64,000 nucleotides of DNA from Kluyvera intermedia (GCF_034424175.1 NZ_CP139986.1:2046001-2110000); one strand, 5' to 3'. Shown: positions 51,055 to 60,573, counted from the first letter of the stretch. A program made the numbers and translations. Notes: generated by a model not told the origin, from the letters alone.

Positions 51055-51939
51055 ATGATGCGAATCGCGCTCTTCCTGATGACCAACCTGGCAGTGATGG
51101 TTGTGTTCGGGCTGGTGCTCAGCCTGACAGGAGTTCAGTCGAGCAGCATGACGGGTCTACTGATCATGGCGCTGCTATTTGGTTTTGGCGGTTCTATTGT
51201 TTCGTTGATGATGTCGAAGTGGATGGCGTTGAAGTCGGTAGGCGGTGAGGTTATTGAACAACCGCGTAACGAGCAGGAACGTTGGTTAATGACGACCGTT
51301 GCACGTCAGGCGCAGCAGGTCGGTATCGCTATGCCGCAGGTAGCGCTTTATCACGCGCCGGATATTAACGCTTTTGCCACCGGCGCTCGCCGTGACGCTT
51401 CACTGGTTGCGGTAAGCACCGGTCTGTTGCAGAACATGAGCCGTGACGAAGCGGAAGCGGTTATTGCGCATGAGATTAGCCACATCGCCAACGGTGATAT
51501 GGTCACCATGACGCTTATCCAGGGCATCGTGAACACCTTCGTTATCTTTATCTCGCGCGTTATTGCGCAGATTGCTGCCGGTTTCCTCGGCGGCAACCGT
51601 GATGAAGGTGAGGAAGGGGGCAACGGTAACCCACTGATCTATTTTGCCGTTTCCATGGTACTGGAACTGGTGTTTGGTATTCTGGCGAGCATTATTACCA
51701 TGTGGTTCTCGCGCTACCGTGAATTCCATGCTGATGCGGGTTCCGCGAAACTGGTAGGACGTGAAAAGATGATTGCCGCATTGCAACGTCTGAAAACCAG
51801 TTACGAGCCGCAGGAAGCTAGCAGCATGATGGCGTTTTGCATTAACGGTAAGTCGAAGTCACTGAGCGAAATGTTCATGACCCACCCGCCGTTGGACAAA
51901 CGTATCGAAGCGCTGCGTAGCGGCGAATACATGAAGTAA
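51055..51939 (+). CDS. htpX: Membrane metalloprotease HtpX
   Basis: 294 residues (E. coli 293). A zinc protease of the inner membrane that acts with FtsH on misfolded membrane proteins. Two N-terminal helices (about 5-22, 33-53), the HEISH zinc motif (139-143), a third ligand in [10 protein letters not shown], and C-terminal helices are all seen. In E. coli it is induced by CpxR and heat; no clear box was found here. Confidence 0.97.
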   Translation: MMRIALFLMTNLAVMVVFGLVLSLTGVQSSSMTGLLIMALLFGFGGSIVSLMMSKWMALKSVGGEVIEQPRNEQERWLMTTVARQAQQVGIAMPQVALYHAPDINAFATGARRDASLVAVSTGLLQNMSRDEAEAVIAHEISHIANGDMVTMTLIQGIVNTFVIFISRVIAQIAAGFLGGNRDEGEEGGNGNPLIYFAVSMVLELVFGILASIITMWFSRYREFHADAGSAKLVGREKMIAALQRLKTSYEPQEASSMMAFCINGKSKSLSEMFMTHPPLDKRIEALRSGEYMK

Positions 51940-51943
51940 AACT

Positions 51944-51967
51944 AAGCGCCTCAACTGAGGCGCTTTT
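51944..51967. terminator. htpX terminator
   Basis: AAGCGCCTCA pairs with TGAGGCGCTT, then TT; between htpX and convergent yebQ. Confidence 0.8.
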
Positions 51968-51977
51968 CAATTTGGCC

Positions 51978-53351
51978 CTAACTTTGTGCCCGAGGTTGGG
52001 TAATACGTAAACCACTAAACAGAGTTGCAACGACCGCCAGTGTCCCCGCGAGGAGCAGAGAAACGTGGGTACCGCCATTGCCAAAAGCATTGAACATCAG
52101 CGCGACCAACGCAGCACCGGTACTCTGACCCAATAGACGAGCTGTCCCCAGCATCCCACTCGCGCCACCACTACGGTTGCGTGGAGCAGAGGCAATAATC
52201 GTGTGGTTGTTTGGCGACTGGAATAGACCAAAGCCTGCCCCGCACAACAGCATACGCCAGATAATATCGATATCAGTGGGTGATGCGGGCAGCATCGCCA
52301 TCGCAAATAACCCGCAGGCCATCACGCCCATTCCCAGTGCGCCTAGCAAGCCCGCATGTACGCGCTCAATCAAATAACCTGCCAGCGGAGCCATCACCAT
52401 TGTCGCCAGTGGCCATGGCGTTAACAGCAGTCCGGTTTCCACCTCGCTACGCCCAACAATACTTTGCAAGAAGAAGGGTAATGAGACCATCGCCAGCATC
52501 TGGGCGCAAAATGAACATATAGACGTGCAAATAGAGAGTGAAAAAAGTGGGATGCGCAGCAAGTCAACCGGCAGTAGTGGGACAGGAAGACGCAATTGAC
52601 GGCGTACGAAGAAGAAGCCTATCACCAGTAATGCGACCACTTCAGCAACCACCAGCGTAATGGACTGGCCCTGAGCAAAGCCGCTTAATGCGGTAATCAG
52701 CAGGCCAAAGGTTAGCGCATTCATCACCGCGCTTGGCAGGTCGAAACGTTGAGTTTGACTGCGGGTCCCGTTCGACGGCAAGAATCTTACGGCCAGCAGC
52801 CAGGCGATAATTCCCAGCGGTACGTTTATCAGGAAAAGCCATTGCCAGGAGGCCAGAGACAGTATCGCGGCGGCAATCGTCGGCCCGGCAGCCGAGGAAA
52901 CGGCGACCACGAAGGAGTTAATTCCCATCCCGCGCCCGAGCTGACGCTGCGGGTAAATCAGACGAATAAGAGCCGTATTCACACTCATCAACGCTGCGCC
53001 GCCAAAGCCTTGCGCAATGCGCGCGAGCGTCAGCATCTCCAGTGAATGCGAGAAGGCACATAACAGAGAGGTTAGGGTAAAGACCACCAGACCGGCTTTA
53101 TAGATCCGGTGGTAGCCAATCATATCGCCAAGAAAGGAGAGCGAAAGCAGGGAGATGACAATCGCTATCTGGTAGGCGTTGACTATCCAGATCGAGGCCG
53201 CAGGTGATGCATTCAGGTCTGTGGCAATCGTGGGTAATGCCACGTTTGCAATGGCGCCGTCGAGTACGGCCATGGTAATACCAATAACAATGGTCAGAAT
53301 GGCGCCATACCGCTGGGGGACCGGCAAGCCATCAATCAGGGGTCTAGTCAT
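51978..53351 (-). CDS. yebQ: MFS transporter YebQ (EmrB/SmvA-like)
   Basis: 457 residues, the E. coli length, with about 14 membrane helices as in drug:H+ antiporters of the DHA2 group. Motif MAVLDGAIANVALPTIA in helix 1 and LGDMIGYHRIYKAGL after helix 2 are typical. Its substrate is not known; resemblance to SmvA suggests cationic biocides. It runs divergently from kdgR. Confidence 0.95.
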   Translation of the reverse strand: MTRPLIDGLPVPQRYGAILTIVIGITMAVLDGAIANVALPTIATDLNASPAASIWIVNAYQIAIVISLLSLSFLGDMIGYHRIYKAGLVVFTLTSLLCAFSHSLEMLTLARIAQGFGGAALMSVNTALIRLIYPQRQLGRGMGINSFVVAVSSAAGPTIAAAILSLASWQWLFLINVPLGIIAWLLAVRFLPSNGTRSQTQRFDLPSAVMNALTFGLLITALSGFAQGQSITLVVAEVVALLVIGFFFVRRQLRLPVPLLPVDLLRIPLFSLSICTSICSFCAQMLAMVSLPFFLQSIVGRSEVETGLLLTPWPLATMVMAPLAGYLIERVHAGLLGALGMGVMACGLFAMAMLPASPTDIDIIWRMLLCGAGFGLFQSPNNHTIIASAPRNRSGGASGMLGTARLLGQSTGAALVALMFNAFGNGGTHVSLLLAGTLAVVATLFSGLRITQPRAQS

Positions 53352-53529
53352 GAGGGGAAACTTGTTTTTATGGAAATTATTTACCAGAAAATGATTCTAG
53401 CATTGATTAATCCATTGAATGTCGCAGATTTGTAACCAGGTCACAGAAGTTTCATTGCTACAAAGGGATTGCGAAATTATAATAAAAACCGGTTCTAATA
53501 TTTATAAAACAGTTGCGATGAGGTGATAA

Positions 53530-54321
53530 ATGTCAGCAGCGGATTTGGACAAGCAGCCAGATTCTGTCTCTTCGGTACTAAAGGTTTTTGGTATCCTGCA
53601 GGCACTTGGCGAAGAACGCGAAATCGGTATTACTGAACTTTCGCAGCGCGTCATGATGTCGAAAAGCACCGTTTATCGCTTTTTGCAGACCATGAAATCG
53701 TTGGGGTATGTTGCCCAGGAAGGGGAGTCCGAAAAGTATTCGCTCACGCTGAAACTGTTTGAGTTGGGTGCTCGCGCATTACAGAACGTCGATTTGATTC
53801 GTAGCGCAGATATCCAGATGCGTGAATTGTCTCGTTTAACCAAAGAGACCGTTCATCTGGGTGCACTGGATGAAGACAGTATTGTCTACATCCACAAGAT
53901 CGATTCTATGTATAACTTGCGTATGTACTCCCGTGTGGGACGTCGTAACCCGTTGTACAGTACGGCAATTGGTAAAGTGCTTCTCGCCTGGCGTGAGACT
54001 GACGAAGTGCGTCAGATTCTCGAAGGCGTTGAATACAAGGTGAGCACTGACCGTACCATTGCTAATACTGATGAGCTGATCACCGTGCTTGAGCAGGTGC
54101 GTAAGCAGGGTTATGGCGAAGACAACGAAGAGCAGGAAGAAGGGCTGCGCTGTATCGGTGTTCCGGTATTTGACCGCTTTGGCGTGGTTATCGCAGGATT
54201 GAGTATTTCCTTCCCAACTCTGCGCTTCTCAGAAGAGCGTCTGCATGAGTATGTGGCGATGCTGCACACGGCTGCCCGTAAAATTTCAGAGCAAATGGGT
54301 TATAACGATTATCCATTCTGA
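53530..54321 (+). CDS. kdgR: KdgR, repressor of pectin/hexuronate catabolism
   Basis: 263 residues, the E. coli length. IclR family: winged helix (about 12-75, ITELSQRVMMSKSTVYRFLQ) and effector domain (about 90-255). It represses kdgK, kdgT and eda (the last at 31641) and is released by 2-keto-3-deoxygluconate. GAGGTG precedes the ATG. A terminator follows. Confidence 0.97.
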   Translation: MSAADLDKQPDSVSSVLKVFGILQALGEEREIGITELSQRVMMSKSTVYRFLQTMKSLGYVAQEGESEKYSLTLKLFELGARALQNVDLIRSADIQMRELSRLTKETVHLGALDEDSIVYIHKIDSMYNLRMYSRVGRRNPLYSTAIGKVLLAWRETDEVRQILEGVEYKVSTDRTIANTDELITVLEQVRKQGYGEDNEEQEEGLRCIGVPVFDRFGVVIAGLSISFPTLRFSEERLHEYVAMLHTAARKISEQMGYNDYPF

Positions 54322-54331
54322 ATCTGAGACA

Positions 54332-54360
54332 AAATGCCCGGTTTTGCCGGGCATTTTTTT
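54332..54360 (+). terminator. kdgR terminator
   Basis: ATGCCCGG pairs with CCGGGCAT around TTTTG, then T7. Confidence 0.9.
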
Positions 54361-54368
54361 GTCCATTT

Positions 54369-54608
54369 TTAGCCTTCGTCGACAACGCTTACGCTTTTAC
54401 GCAGCAGTGGGCAGCTTGGGCGGCCAACAACACCGTTGTCACCGTGAAGGTAAAAAGCCGTGCTAAACCCTTGTGCTGTGAGATATTTACATTGTAGTCC
54501 CAGACCACCTGCGGTTTTCTGACTTCCCGCCAGCACGCCATAACCACTCATCAGCACCCCGATGGCAACAATCGCCAGAAAAATGACGGTTCGGACAAAT
54601 AGGCGCAT
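54369..54608 (-). CDS. yobH: Small exported/membrane protein YobH
   Basis: 79 residues, the E. coli length. One N-terminal hydrophobic segment (about 6-27) then a short periplasmic part with two cysteines (LQCKYLT and PSCPLLRKS). Function unknown. It is transcribed toward kdgR and divergently from mgrB. Confidence 0.92.
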   Translation of the reverse strand: MRLFVRTVIFLAIVAIGVLMSGYGVLAGSQKTAGGLGLQCKYLTAQGFSTAFYLHGDNGVVGRPSCPLLRKSVSVVDEG

Positions 54609-54705
54609 AAGAATTCCTCTTCTATTATTTTCTTCATAGATAATACGATACTTCGTTAACGGATTGACACAAGCCTATGATTCCTAAAAGCGCGAGATGC
54701 CGTTA

Positions 54706-54739
54706 CAGTTAGCCGCGGTTTAAGGTTAGCATGCTAACC
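54706..54739 (+). promoter_or_regulatory. Putative PhoP box and palindrome upstream of mgrB
   Basis: CAGTTA (54706-54711), five bases and GGTTTA (54717-54722) form a weak PhoP-type direct repeat. A perfect 16-bp palindrome, GGTTAGCATGCTAACC, follows at 54724-54739. mgrB is a PhoP target in E. coli and Klebsiella. Confidence 0.4.
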
Positions 54740-54776
54740 TGATTGAATCTGAGTAAGAATTCATGCGGAGAGTGGA

Positions 54777-54920
54777 GTGAAAAAGTTTCGGTGGGTATTA
54801 TTGATACTCGTAATTGCTGCCTGCCTGCTGCTGTGGACCCAGATGATCAACGTTATGTGCGATCAGGATGTTCAGTTCTTCAGCGGTGTGTGCAGCATTA
54901 ACAGGTTTATACCCTGGTAA
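54777..54920 (+). CDS. mgrB: PhoQ inhibitor MgrB
   Basis: 47 residues from a GTG start with a GGAG ribosome site. One membrane helix (about 6-24), then a periplasmic part with the essential C28 and C39 ([14 protein letters not shown]) and the C-terminal FIPW. MgrB binds PhoQ and limits PhoPQ signalling as negative feedback; its loss causes polymyxin resistance in Klebsiella. The gene is intact here. The helix sequence is nearer to Klebsiella than to E. coli MgrB. Confidence 0.96.
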   Translation: MKKFRWVLLILVIAACLLLWTQMINVMCDQDVQFFSGVCSINRFIPW

Positions 54921-54993
54921 AACATTTTTGCCGGTAGCGATTTCCTTCCGTAATGTGAGTGGTAGAATAGATCGTTCCTTTTGAGGTGGTAAA

Positions 54994-55287
54994 ATGAGTG
55001 ATCTAGTAAGTTCTGGGGCATTAAATCTGGCGTCATTGGCGTTATCCTTCCTGTTGCTGTTAGTCGGTCTGGTGTTGTGGTTCTTTGTGAATCGCGCCAG
55101 TTCTCGTGCTAACGAGCAAATCGAACTCCTTGAATCGTTACTCGATCAGCAAAAGCGCCAGAATGCGCTGCTGCGTCGACTGTGCGAGGCAAATGAGCCC
55201 GAGAAAAAAGAAGAAGTGGTGCCAAAGGCAGAAGATGTAAAAGAAGACAATGAAGATGATTTTATTCGCCTGGTCGCGGAGCGATAG
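54994..55287 (+). CDS. yebO: Small inner-membrane protein YebO
   Basis: 97 residues (E. coli 95). One membrane helix (about 13-33) followed by ASSRANEQIELLESLLDQQK, a predicted coiled coil, and an acidic Lys/Glu tail. Function unknown; it lies just after mgrB. The prophage in this window carries a shorter relative (521-709). Confidence 0.94.
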   Translation: MSDLVSSGALNLASLALSFLLLLVGLVLWFFVNRASSRANEQIELLESLLDQQKRQNALLRRLCEANEPEKKEEVVPKAEDVKEDNEDDFIRLVAER

Positions 55288-56047
55288 TCTCTTCAACGAA
55301 TGACACCGTGCAGCCTGTGATGGGCTGCCGGAAAGTGAGTAAAGCACCATTTCAGGGCAAATCGCCCATTCTCCTCTGAACGTTCGTTTCATCGACGCAT
55401 GTCTGTCGTGACACTTCCTGAATCTCACTTTTATTGCCGCTTGTTTAGGCCGATGGCCGCCTCAACCAGTATGTTATTGTTATCAGTGCGTCATTCATAG
55501 TCGCTATTTCCGCTACAGGATATATTATCCTTCGTATTAATATAGTAGCGGCGCTTAATTAATCACCGAATTTGTTGCGCATAATCTGTGTGAAATGAGC
55601 GAAACGTTTTTATTGCCTTATGATGAGGCAATGTCATGAAAGTTTCATTATTTTGGTGCAGCCTTACAGGCGTTATTAAACGTACATTCTGTGATTGATT
55701 ACCGAACACCTGTAAAGCACTTATAACCGGCCCGCCAAATGCAGGCCAAAAAGTTATAGTGGAAATAGCACTAAGGATATAAAAAAATGTTGGGTAATCT
55801 GCTTCACTCGGCGCGCAGAGGTAAAGCTGCATCATGTTAAAAAAGTCTTACGATACCGTAAGCTAGGTCACATTTGAGCCTGGGGTGCAGTGTATCGATA
55901 AAGCGTTAAAGGGGCGGCTAATGCATACTCTGGCAAATGATTTGTTGGGATTTGTGCGGCGGATCGAGACACGTTTAAAAATGGCTTGCCATTAATTACG
56001 TAGTATGTGATAACACGTTTTGGGTTAAACGAGGTACAGTTCTGTTT
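55288..56047. other. 760-bp intergenic stretch between yebO and yobF
   Basis: No supported gene: the longest frame (90 codons, minus strand, 55563-55835) has no ribosome site or recognisable similarity. The stretch is AT-rich. The right part may be a long yobF-cspC 5' untranslated region, known for cspC mRNAs; AAGTCTTACGAT-ACCGTAAG near 55840-55862 could fold. No known sRNA is recognised. Confidence 0.5.
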
Positions 56048-56164
56048 ATGTATGGCATTATCAGTAAAGAAGTCCTGAGTAAAAACGTTGACGTTGAATA
56101 CCGCTTCTCTGCCGAACCTTTAATTAGTGCCGCATGCAGTCATGTCTCAGTTTTATCTATATGA
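56048..56164 (+). CDS. yobF: Small heat-shock-linked protein YobF, shortened
   Basis: 38 residues starting [20 protein letters not shown], matching E. coli YobF (47 residues, [20 protein letters not shown]). A TGA at 56162 ends it early, but the same frame continues with KRLRAQKTL to TAA at 56192, resembling the E. coli C-terminus (CLRAKKTI). Either the protein is nine residues shorter here or the stop is read through. It is the first gene of the yobF-cspC unit. Function unknown; induced by stress in E. coli. Confidence 0.85.
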   Translation: MYGIISKEVLSKNVDVEYRFSAEPLISAACSHVSVLSI

Positions 56165-56206
56165 AAACGCCTGCGGGCGCAGAAAACACTCTAAGGAATT
56201 TTGCAA

Positions 56207-56416
56207 ATGGCAAAGATTAAAGGTCAGGTTAAGTGGTTCAACGAGTCTAAAGGTTTTGGCTTCATTACTCCTGCTGACGGCAGCAAAGATGTATTCGTAC
56301 ATTTCTCTGCAATCCAGGGTAACGGCTTCAAAACTCTGGCTGAAGGCCAGAACGTTGAGTTCGAAATTCAGGACGGCCAGAAAGGCCCAGCGGCTGTTAA
56401 CGTAACCGCTATCTGA
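56207..56416 (+). CDS. cspC: Cold-shock-family RNA-binding protein CspC
   Basis: 69 residues, essentially identical to E. coli CspC. A single cold-shock domain with RNP1 KGFGFI (15-20) and RNP2 VFVHF (29-33). It is expressed at 37 C and stabilises mRNAs including rpoS. AAGGA precedes the ATG. A TTG two codons upstream is not needed. Confidence 0.99.
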
Positions 56417-56465
56417 TTCGACAATCACTGATCTTGCGGCGCGAGAGCGCATCATCATCAGACAT

Positions 56466-56490
56466 AAAGCCTCGCGAATGCGGGGCTTTC
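56466..56490 (+). terminator. cspC terminator
   Basis: AAAGCCTCGC pairs with GCGGGGCTTT around GAAT, then CTC; a stable stem with a short U stretch. Confidence 0.8.
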
Positions 56491-56586
56491 TCATTTTAAC
56501 TTCTGCCACTTTTACCCTCGCTTCGCCTTTCTCCCTTGCCTGAATAGCGGTACACTTTCGCCCTTTGATATCATGCCGGAGTCGTT

Positions 56587-57384
56587 ATGTCCTACAGTTG
56601 TCCGCTCTGCCACGCGCCACTTACGCGCAGCGGCAATAGTTACCTTTGCCCACAGCGTCATCAGTTTGACCAGGCGAAGGAGGGCTACGTCAATCTCCTG
56701 CCTGTACAGCACAAACGCTCCCGAGACCCAGGCGACAGCGCCGAAATGATGCAAGCGCGTCGTGCGTTCCTCGATGCTGGGCACTATCAGCCGCTTCGCG
56801 ATGCCGTCAGTGAGAAGCTACGCGCCATACATCCCGAACATCTATTAGATATTGGTTGTGGAGAAGGGTATTACACCCATGCCTTTGCCGCTGATGCGAA
56901 GGAAACGTGGGGGCTTGATGTCTCAAAGACGGCCGTTCGCTACGGGGCTAAGCGCTATCCGCAGGTCAACTTCTGTGTGGCATCCAGCCAGCGTCTGCCG
57001 TTTGATGACAACAGTATGGATGTGGTTGTACGCATTTATGCGCCCTGCAACCCTCTTGAGCTTAAACGTGTGGTTAAGCCCGGCGGCTGGGTCATTACGG
57101 TGACGCCGGGCCCGCGGCATCTCATGGAAATGAAAGGGTTGATTTATAGTGAGATACAGCTCCATGCGCCACATTCAGAAGTTATCGAGGGCTTTAGCTT
57201 AATCAGCCATGATGCATTGGCCTATCCGATGCAACTGACCGGAGAGGAAGCAACAACCCTATTGCAGATGACGCCGTTTGCGTGGAGAGCTAAACCGGAA
57301 GTGTGGGAGACGTTGAAGCGGGAAACGCAGTTTGACTGCCAGACGGATTTTGCGATCCATGCCTGGCAGCGCGAGGCAGATTAA
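56587..57384 (+). CDS. rlmA: 23S rRNA m1G745 methyltransferase RlmA
   Basis: 265 residues (E. coli 269). An N-terminal zinc finger (C5, C8, C21, H25) binds rRNA helix 35; the SAM motif is LLDIGCGEG (86-94). It makes m1G745, which affects ribosome function and sensitivity to viomycin. Its end overlaps the convergent mntP stop by 4 bp. Confidence 0.97.
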   Translation: MSYSCPLCHAPLTRSGNSYLCPQRHQFDQAKEGYVNLLPVQHKRSRDPGDSAEMMQARRAFLDAGHYQPLRDAVSEKLRAIHPEHLLDIGCGEGYYTHAFAADAKETWGLDVSKTAVRYGAKRYPQVNFCVASSQRLPFDDNSMDVVVRIYAPCNPLELKRVVKPGGWVITVTPGPRHLMEMKGLIYSEIQLHAPHSEVIEGFSLISHDALAYPMQLTGEEATTLLQMTPFAWRAKPEVWETLKRETQFDCQTDFAIHAWQREAD

Positions 57385-57950
57385 CCTAGAAAGTGCGCGT
57401 AGAGGATTTGCGCGCCAATGGCGATTAACACAATCCCGCCCAGAATTTCGGCTCGTTTGCCCAGCAGCGGGCCGATAAAACGTCCCACCATGATACCCAG
57501 TGTCGACATCATAAACGTGGCGCAGCCGATGGCAAACGCGGTGGTGAGGATGTTGACTTGCAGGAATGCCAGACCAACGCCGACGGCCATTGCATCAAGG
57601 CTTGTTGCGATAGCGGTGGTCACCAGCAGCCAGAAGCCGTGACGACGCGGCGCTTCGGTTTCTCCTTCATCGCAACCCCCACGGACCCCCTCAAGTACCA
57701 TTCGTCCACCGAGGAAGACCAACAGCACAAAAGCAACCCAGTGACTCCAGGCCATGACAAACTGGCTTGCCAACATTCCCAGACCCCATCCGATAAGGGG
57801 GGTGAGCATCTCAATGACGCCAAAAATCAGGCCGGTGCGCAGAGCTTCAGAGAATTTGGGTTTATGCAGCGTTGCACCTTTACCGATTGATGCAGCGAAA
57901 GCATCCATCGACATACCGAAGGCAAGCAGGATAGTGGCAGTAAAGTGCAT
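57381..57950 (-). CDS. mntP: Manganese exporter MntP
   Basis: 189 residues (E. coli 188), six membrane helices with the two DUF204 repeats. The essential aspartates are D16 ([10 protein letters not shown]) and D119 ([10 protein letters not shown]). It exports excess Mn2+. Its long leader holds a Mn riboswitch and MntR-like sites lie further upstream, so it should be induced by Mn both in transcription and translation. Confidence 0.97.
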   Translation of the reverse strand: MHFTATILLAFGMSMDAFAASIGKGATLHKPKFSEALRTGLIFGVIEMLTPLIGWGLGMLASQFVMAWSHWVAFVLLVFLGGRMVLEGVRGGCDEGETEAPRRHGFWLLVTTAIATSLDAMAVGVGLAFLQVNILTTAFAIGCATFMMSTLGIMVGRFIGPLLGKRAEILGGIVLIAIGAQILYAHFLG

Positions 57951-57969
57951 GAAGATGTCCAGACCGGGA

Positions 57970-58135
57970 AGTTTCCATATGACACATTACTGCCCCCAGT
58001 AATCAGCAGTGAATGCGTCTATGGTCTCGCTTGACTACTTGATGTAATCCGTACGCACCACGTTTTTCAACGAGTATGTTGACACGTACATTTCCAATGG
58101 GATGGAAATCAGCTACTCCCCAACGACGGACGCAA
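57970..58135 (-). promoter_or_regulatory. yybP-ykoY manganese riboswitch of mntP
   Basis: On the minus strand the leader contains GGGGAGTAGCT (58111-58121), the hallmark of the yybP-ykoY class, and ends with a hairpin ATTACTG/CAGTAAT around GGGG (57987-58004) before the start codon. E. coli mntP has the same switch. Boundaries are approximate. Confidence 0.75.
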
Positions 58136-58194
58136 CCTTAACATATTTTTAGAATATAAAACAACTCTTGCTCTTGCATATTTAATTATTTGAT

Positions 58195-58213
58195 GATAAC
58201 GATTTTCATTTAG
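58195..58213. promoter_or_regulatory. Possible Fur box upstream of mntP
   Basis: GATAACGATTTTCATTTAG matches the 19-bp Fur consensus at 13 positions. E. coli mntP responds to Fur indirectly; this site is a candidate only. Confidence 0.35.
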
Positions 58214-58267
58214 ATTTGTTAGGTAATGAAAACGTTAATAAATAGAAGAGGGGATTGCGTGATAAAC

Positions 58268-58281
58268 ATAGCCAACGCTAT
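58268..58281. promoter_or_regulatory. MntR box 1
   Basis: ATAGCCAACGCTAT fits the MntR core ATAGC-N4-GCTAT exactly. MntR activates mntP in E. coli. Confidence 0.7.
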
Positions 58282-58309
58282 AACTAATCTGTCCGAAAAT
58301 ACAACAGGT

Positions 58310-58323
58310 ATAGTATTGGCTAT
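58310..58323. promoter_or_regulatory. MntR-like box 2
   Basis: ATAGTATTGGCTAT matches the MntR core at 9 of 10 positions, 42 bp (four helical turns) from box 1 and just beyond the yobD stop. Confidence 0.5.
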
Positions 58324-58331
58324 ATTATAAC

Positions 58332-58790
58332 CTACTGAGAATTAAGCAGAAGTTTGTAGATCCGTTCGAGGTCGTCAATATTCTTTACGCGAACCAGCAG
58401 GCGCCGTTGTTCTAATTGCATCACCAGAACGCCATCTTCAGATAAATTCATTTTTTGGATACGACTGTATTTTATCCACGCATTAGAAAAGAAGAAGCCT
58501 TCGCTTTTAAAGATAATTCTTGGGCTGCGGATCCAGAACAGATAAAAACCCATCAGCGCCAGTGCGCATAATAACCATGTGGTAATTAAAGCGCCGTGGT
58601 TAGTGACATTGTTGTACACCAGAATGACAATCAGCACGACGAAGATCACGCTGTCTACCCGACCTGGGCGTAAAAGGGGAACGGAGAGTAGGGTGGCGCC
58701 ATGACGGCGGGGCATGATGAACTGGTCATAGATGGCGAATGCGAGTAGCGCAACGATGAAAAGAACCAGTACCAAATCCGTTATTGTCAT
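58332..58790 (-). CDS. yobD: DUF986 membrane protein YobD
   Basis: 152 residues, the E. coli length, with about three membrane helices (5-22, 45-62, 68-86) and a conserved soluble end ([19 protein letters not shown]). Function unknown. It lies 54 bp after manZ in the same direction and may be at the end of the man operon. Confidence 0.94.
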   Translation of the reverse strand: MTITDLVLVLFIVALLAFAIYDQFIMPRRHGATLLSVPLLRPGRVDSVIFVVLIVILVYNNVTNHGALITTWLLCALALMGFYLFWIRSPRIIFKSEGFFFSNAWIKYSRIQKMNLSEDGVLVMQLEQRRLLVRVKNIDDLERIYKLLLNSQ

Positions 58791-58844
58791 TAAGCCTCCA
58801 GATAAAAAAAACCGGGGGCAATTGCCCCCGGCGTACATCATATA

Positions 58845-59699
58845 TTACAGACCCAGCAGGCCAACAGCGTAACCTGCGATACCGATGACGAAGAAGCCAA
58901 CGATGATCCACAGGGCGTTCACTTTCTTACGCAGCAGCCACATACACGCGAAGGTCAACAGCAGCGGAACCAGACCCGGCATCAGCTGGTCAAGGATAGT
59001 CTGCACGGTGGTCACACGGGTCTGACCATCCTGACCGGTGATGGTTGAAACCACCAACGGGATGTTCACGTGTGTCCACTTGTTCACCAGGGCCCCCATA
59101 ACAAACAGGCCGAGGATTGACGCCCCCTCAGTCAGTTTCTGCAGGAAGCCGCCGCCCATATCGCTAACGATATCGATACCTTTACGATAGCCATAAGCCA
59201 CGCCGTAATAACGGGTTGCTAAACGCACCACGTTGAACAGAATGAAGAACAGCAGTGGCCCAAGCAGGCTGCCGCTCATCGCGATACCAGCACCCAGCGC
59301 CGCGAAGACCGGACGTACAGTACCCCAGAAGATTGGGTCACCCACGCCTGCCAGCGGACCCATCAGACCAACTTTGATACCGTTGATGGCAGCATCGTCA
59401 ATCTCCGCGCCGTTAGCACGCTGTTCTTCCATCGCCAGCGTAACGCCCAATACTGGCGCGGCTACGTATGGATGGGTGTTAAAGAATTCCAGGTGACGTT
59501 TGATGGCTTGTTTGCGCGCATCGTTGTTCTCTGGGTAAAGGCGTTTGATTGCCGGTACCATCGAGAAACAGAAACCCAGCGCCTGCATACGTTCGAAGTT
59601 CCATGAACCCTGAAACAGGTTAGAACGAATGAACACGCCACGAATATCACTCTGGGTGAGTTTTTTCTCGGTGGTGGTAGTTTTAGTCATATCAACCAT
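58845..59699 (-). CDS. manZ: Mannose PTS IID component ManZ
   Basis: 284 residues. With ManY it forms the membrane part of the mannose/glucose/glucosamine PTS and is also a lambda DNA-entry and class IIa bacteriocin receptor. IID features: LTQSDIRGVFIRSNLFQGSW and FNTHPYVAAPVLGVTLAMEEQ. The ATG at 59699 has AGGTGAG 5 bp upstream; a GTG three codons earlier has none. It lies 12 bp after manY. Confidence 0.97.
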   Translation of the reverse strand: MVDMTKTTTTEKKLTQSDIRGVFIRSNLFQGSWNFERMQALGFCFSMVPAIKRLYPENNDARKQAIKRHLEFFNTHPYVAAPVLGVTLAMEEQRANGAEIDDAAINGIKVGLMGPLAGVGDPIFWGTVRPVFAALGAGIAMSGSLLGPLLFFILFNVVRLATRYYGVAYGYRKGIDIVSDMGGGFLQKLTEGASILGLFVMGALVNKWTHVNIPLVVSTITGQDGQTRVTTVQTILDQLMPGLVPLLLTFACMWLLRKKVNALWIIVGFFVIGIAGYAVGLLGL

Positions 59700-59711
59700 T
59701 TCGCTCACCTG

Positions 59712-60512
59712 TTAGTCCAATTCGTTATCAAGATCGTTAGAACCAGCCGCCTGAGCAGGAGCACCTGCAACGCGGTTATATTTCGGGCTCAGCTGGATGT
59801 AGAGGATAGCCATTACTGCGCCAATCACGCCCAGAGCAACCAGGTTGAAGTTAGTAAATGCTGCAGTCACGAAGCCGAGGTAGAAGAACGGCATCAGGTA
59901 GCCTGCGCGCATCATGTTGATGACCATCGCGTAACCGACGACTACGATCATGCCACCAGCGATGTTCAGACCGCTTGTCACCACTTCTGGGATCGCATTC
60001 AGCATGCTCTGTACTTCGCTTGTGCCTACGGATACCGCAACGATAACCGCAGGGATTGCGATACGCATTGCTTGCAGGAACAGGGAAGAAACGTGGAGCC
60101 ACGAAATTGCGGTTAGGTTGCCGTTATCGGCCGCCTTATCTGCCGCGTGCTGGAAGGCAACGGTGATAGTACGAACGATGATGGTCAACACCTGGCCTGC
60201 TGCTGCCAGTGGGATAGCCAGTGCGATACCGGCACCGATACCCTGGTGACCCGCAATAACCAGAACGGTTGAAATAATTGAGGCCAGGGCCGCATCTGGT
60301 GCAACTGCCGCACCGATGTTCATCCAACCCAGTGCGATCATTTCAAGGGTACCACCGATGATAATACCGGTTTTCATATCCCCGAGAACGGCACCAATCA
60401 GCGTACAGGCCACCAATGGACGGTGGAACTGAAATTCATCAAGTACCGACTCCATACCCGCGATACATGCGACGATGAACACCAGCACAATCTGAAGAGT
60501 GGTAATCTCCAT
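59712..60512 (-). CDS. manY: Mannose PTS IIC component ManY
   Basis: 266 residues, the E. coli length. The sugar-conducting membrane subunit with about seven or more helices. Start MEITTLQIVLVF; conserved IGGTLEMIALGWMNIGAAVAP near residue 50. Second gene of manXYZ. Confidence 0.97.
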   Translation of the reverse strand: MEITTLQIVLVFIVACIAGMESVLDEFQFHRPLVACTLIGAVLGDMKTGIIIGGTLEMIALGWMNIGAAVAPDAALASIISTVLVIAGHQGIGAGIALAIPLAAAGQVLTIIVRTITVAFQHAADKAADNGNLTAISWLHVSSLFLQAMRIAIPAVIVAVSVGTSEVQSMLNAIPEVVTSGLNIAGGMIVVVGYAMVINMMRAGYLMPFFYLGFVTAAFTNFNLVALGVIGAVMAILYIQLSPKYNRVAGAPAQAAGSNDLDNELD

Positions 60513-60573
60513 TGTACTTCTCCTATTGCTTAAACAGACTTATGTGTGAAGGCTAAAAACGTTGCCAGCGCGG

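Noticed and set aside
54706..54722. A confident PhoP box at mgrB
   Set aside because: Only one half-site (GGTTTA) is good; the other matches three of six bases, so it is reported as weak.
55563..55835. Minus-strand frame of 90 codons in the yebO-yobF gap
   Set aside because: No ribosome site, poor start context and no recognisable family.
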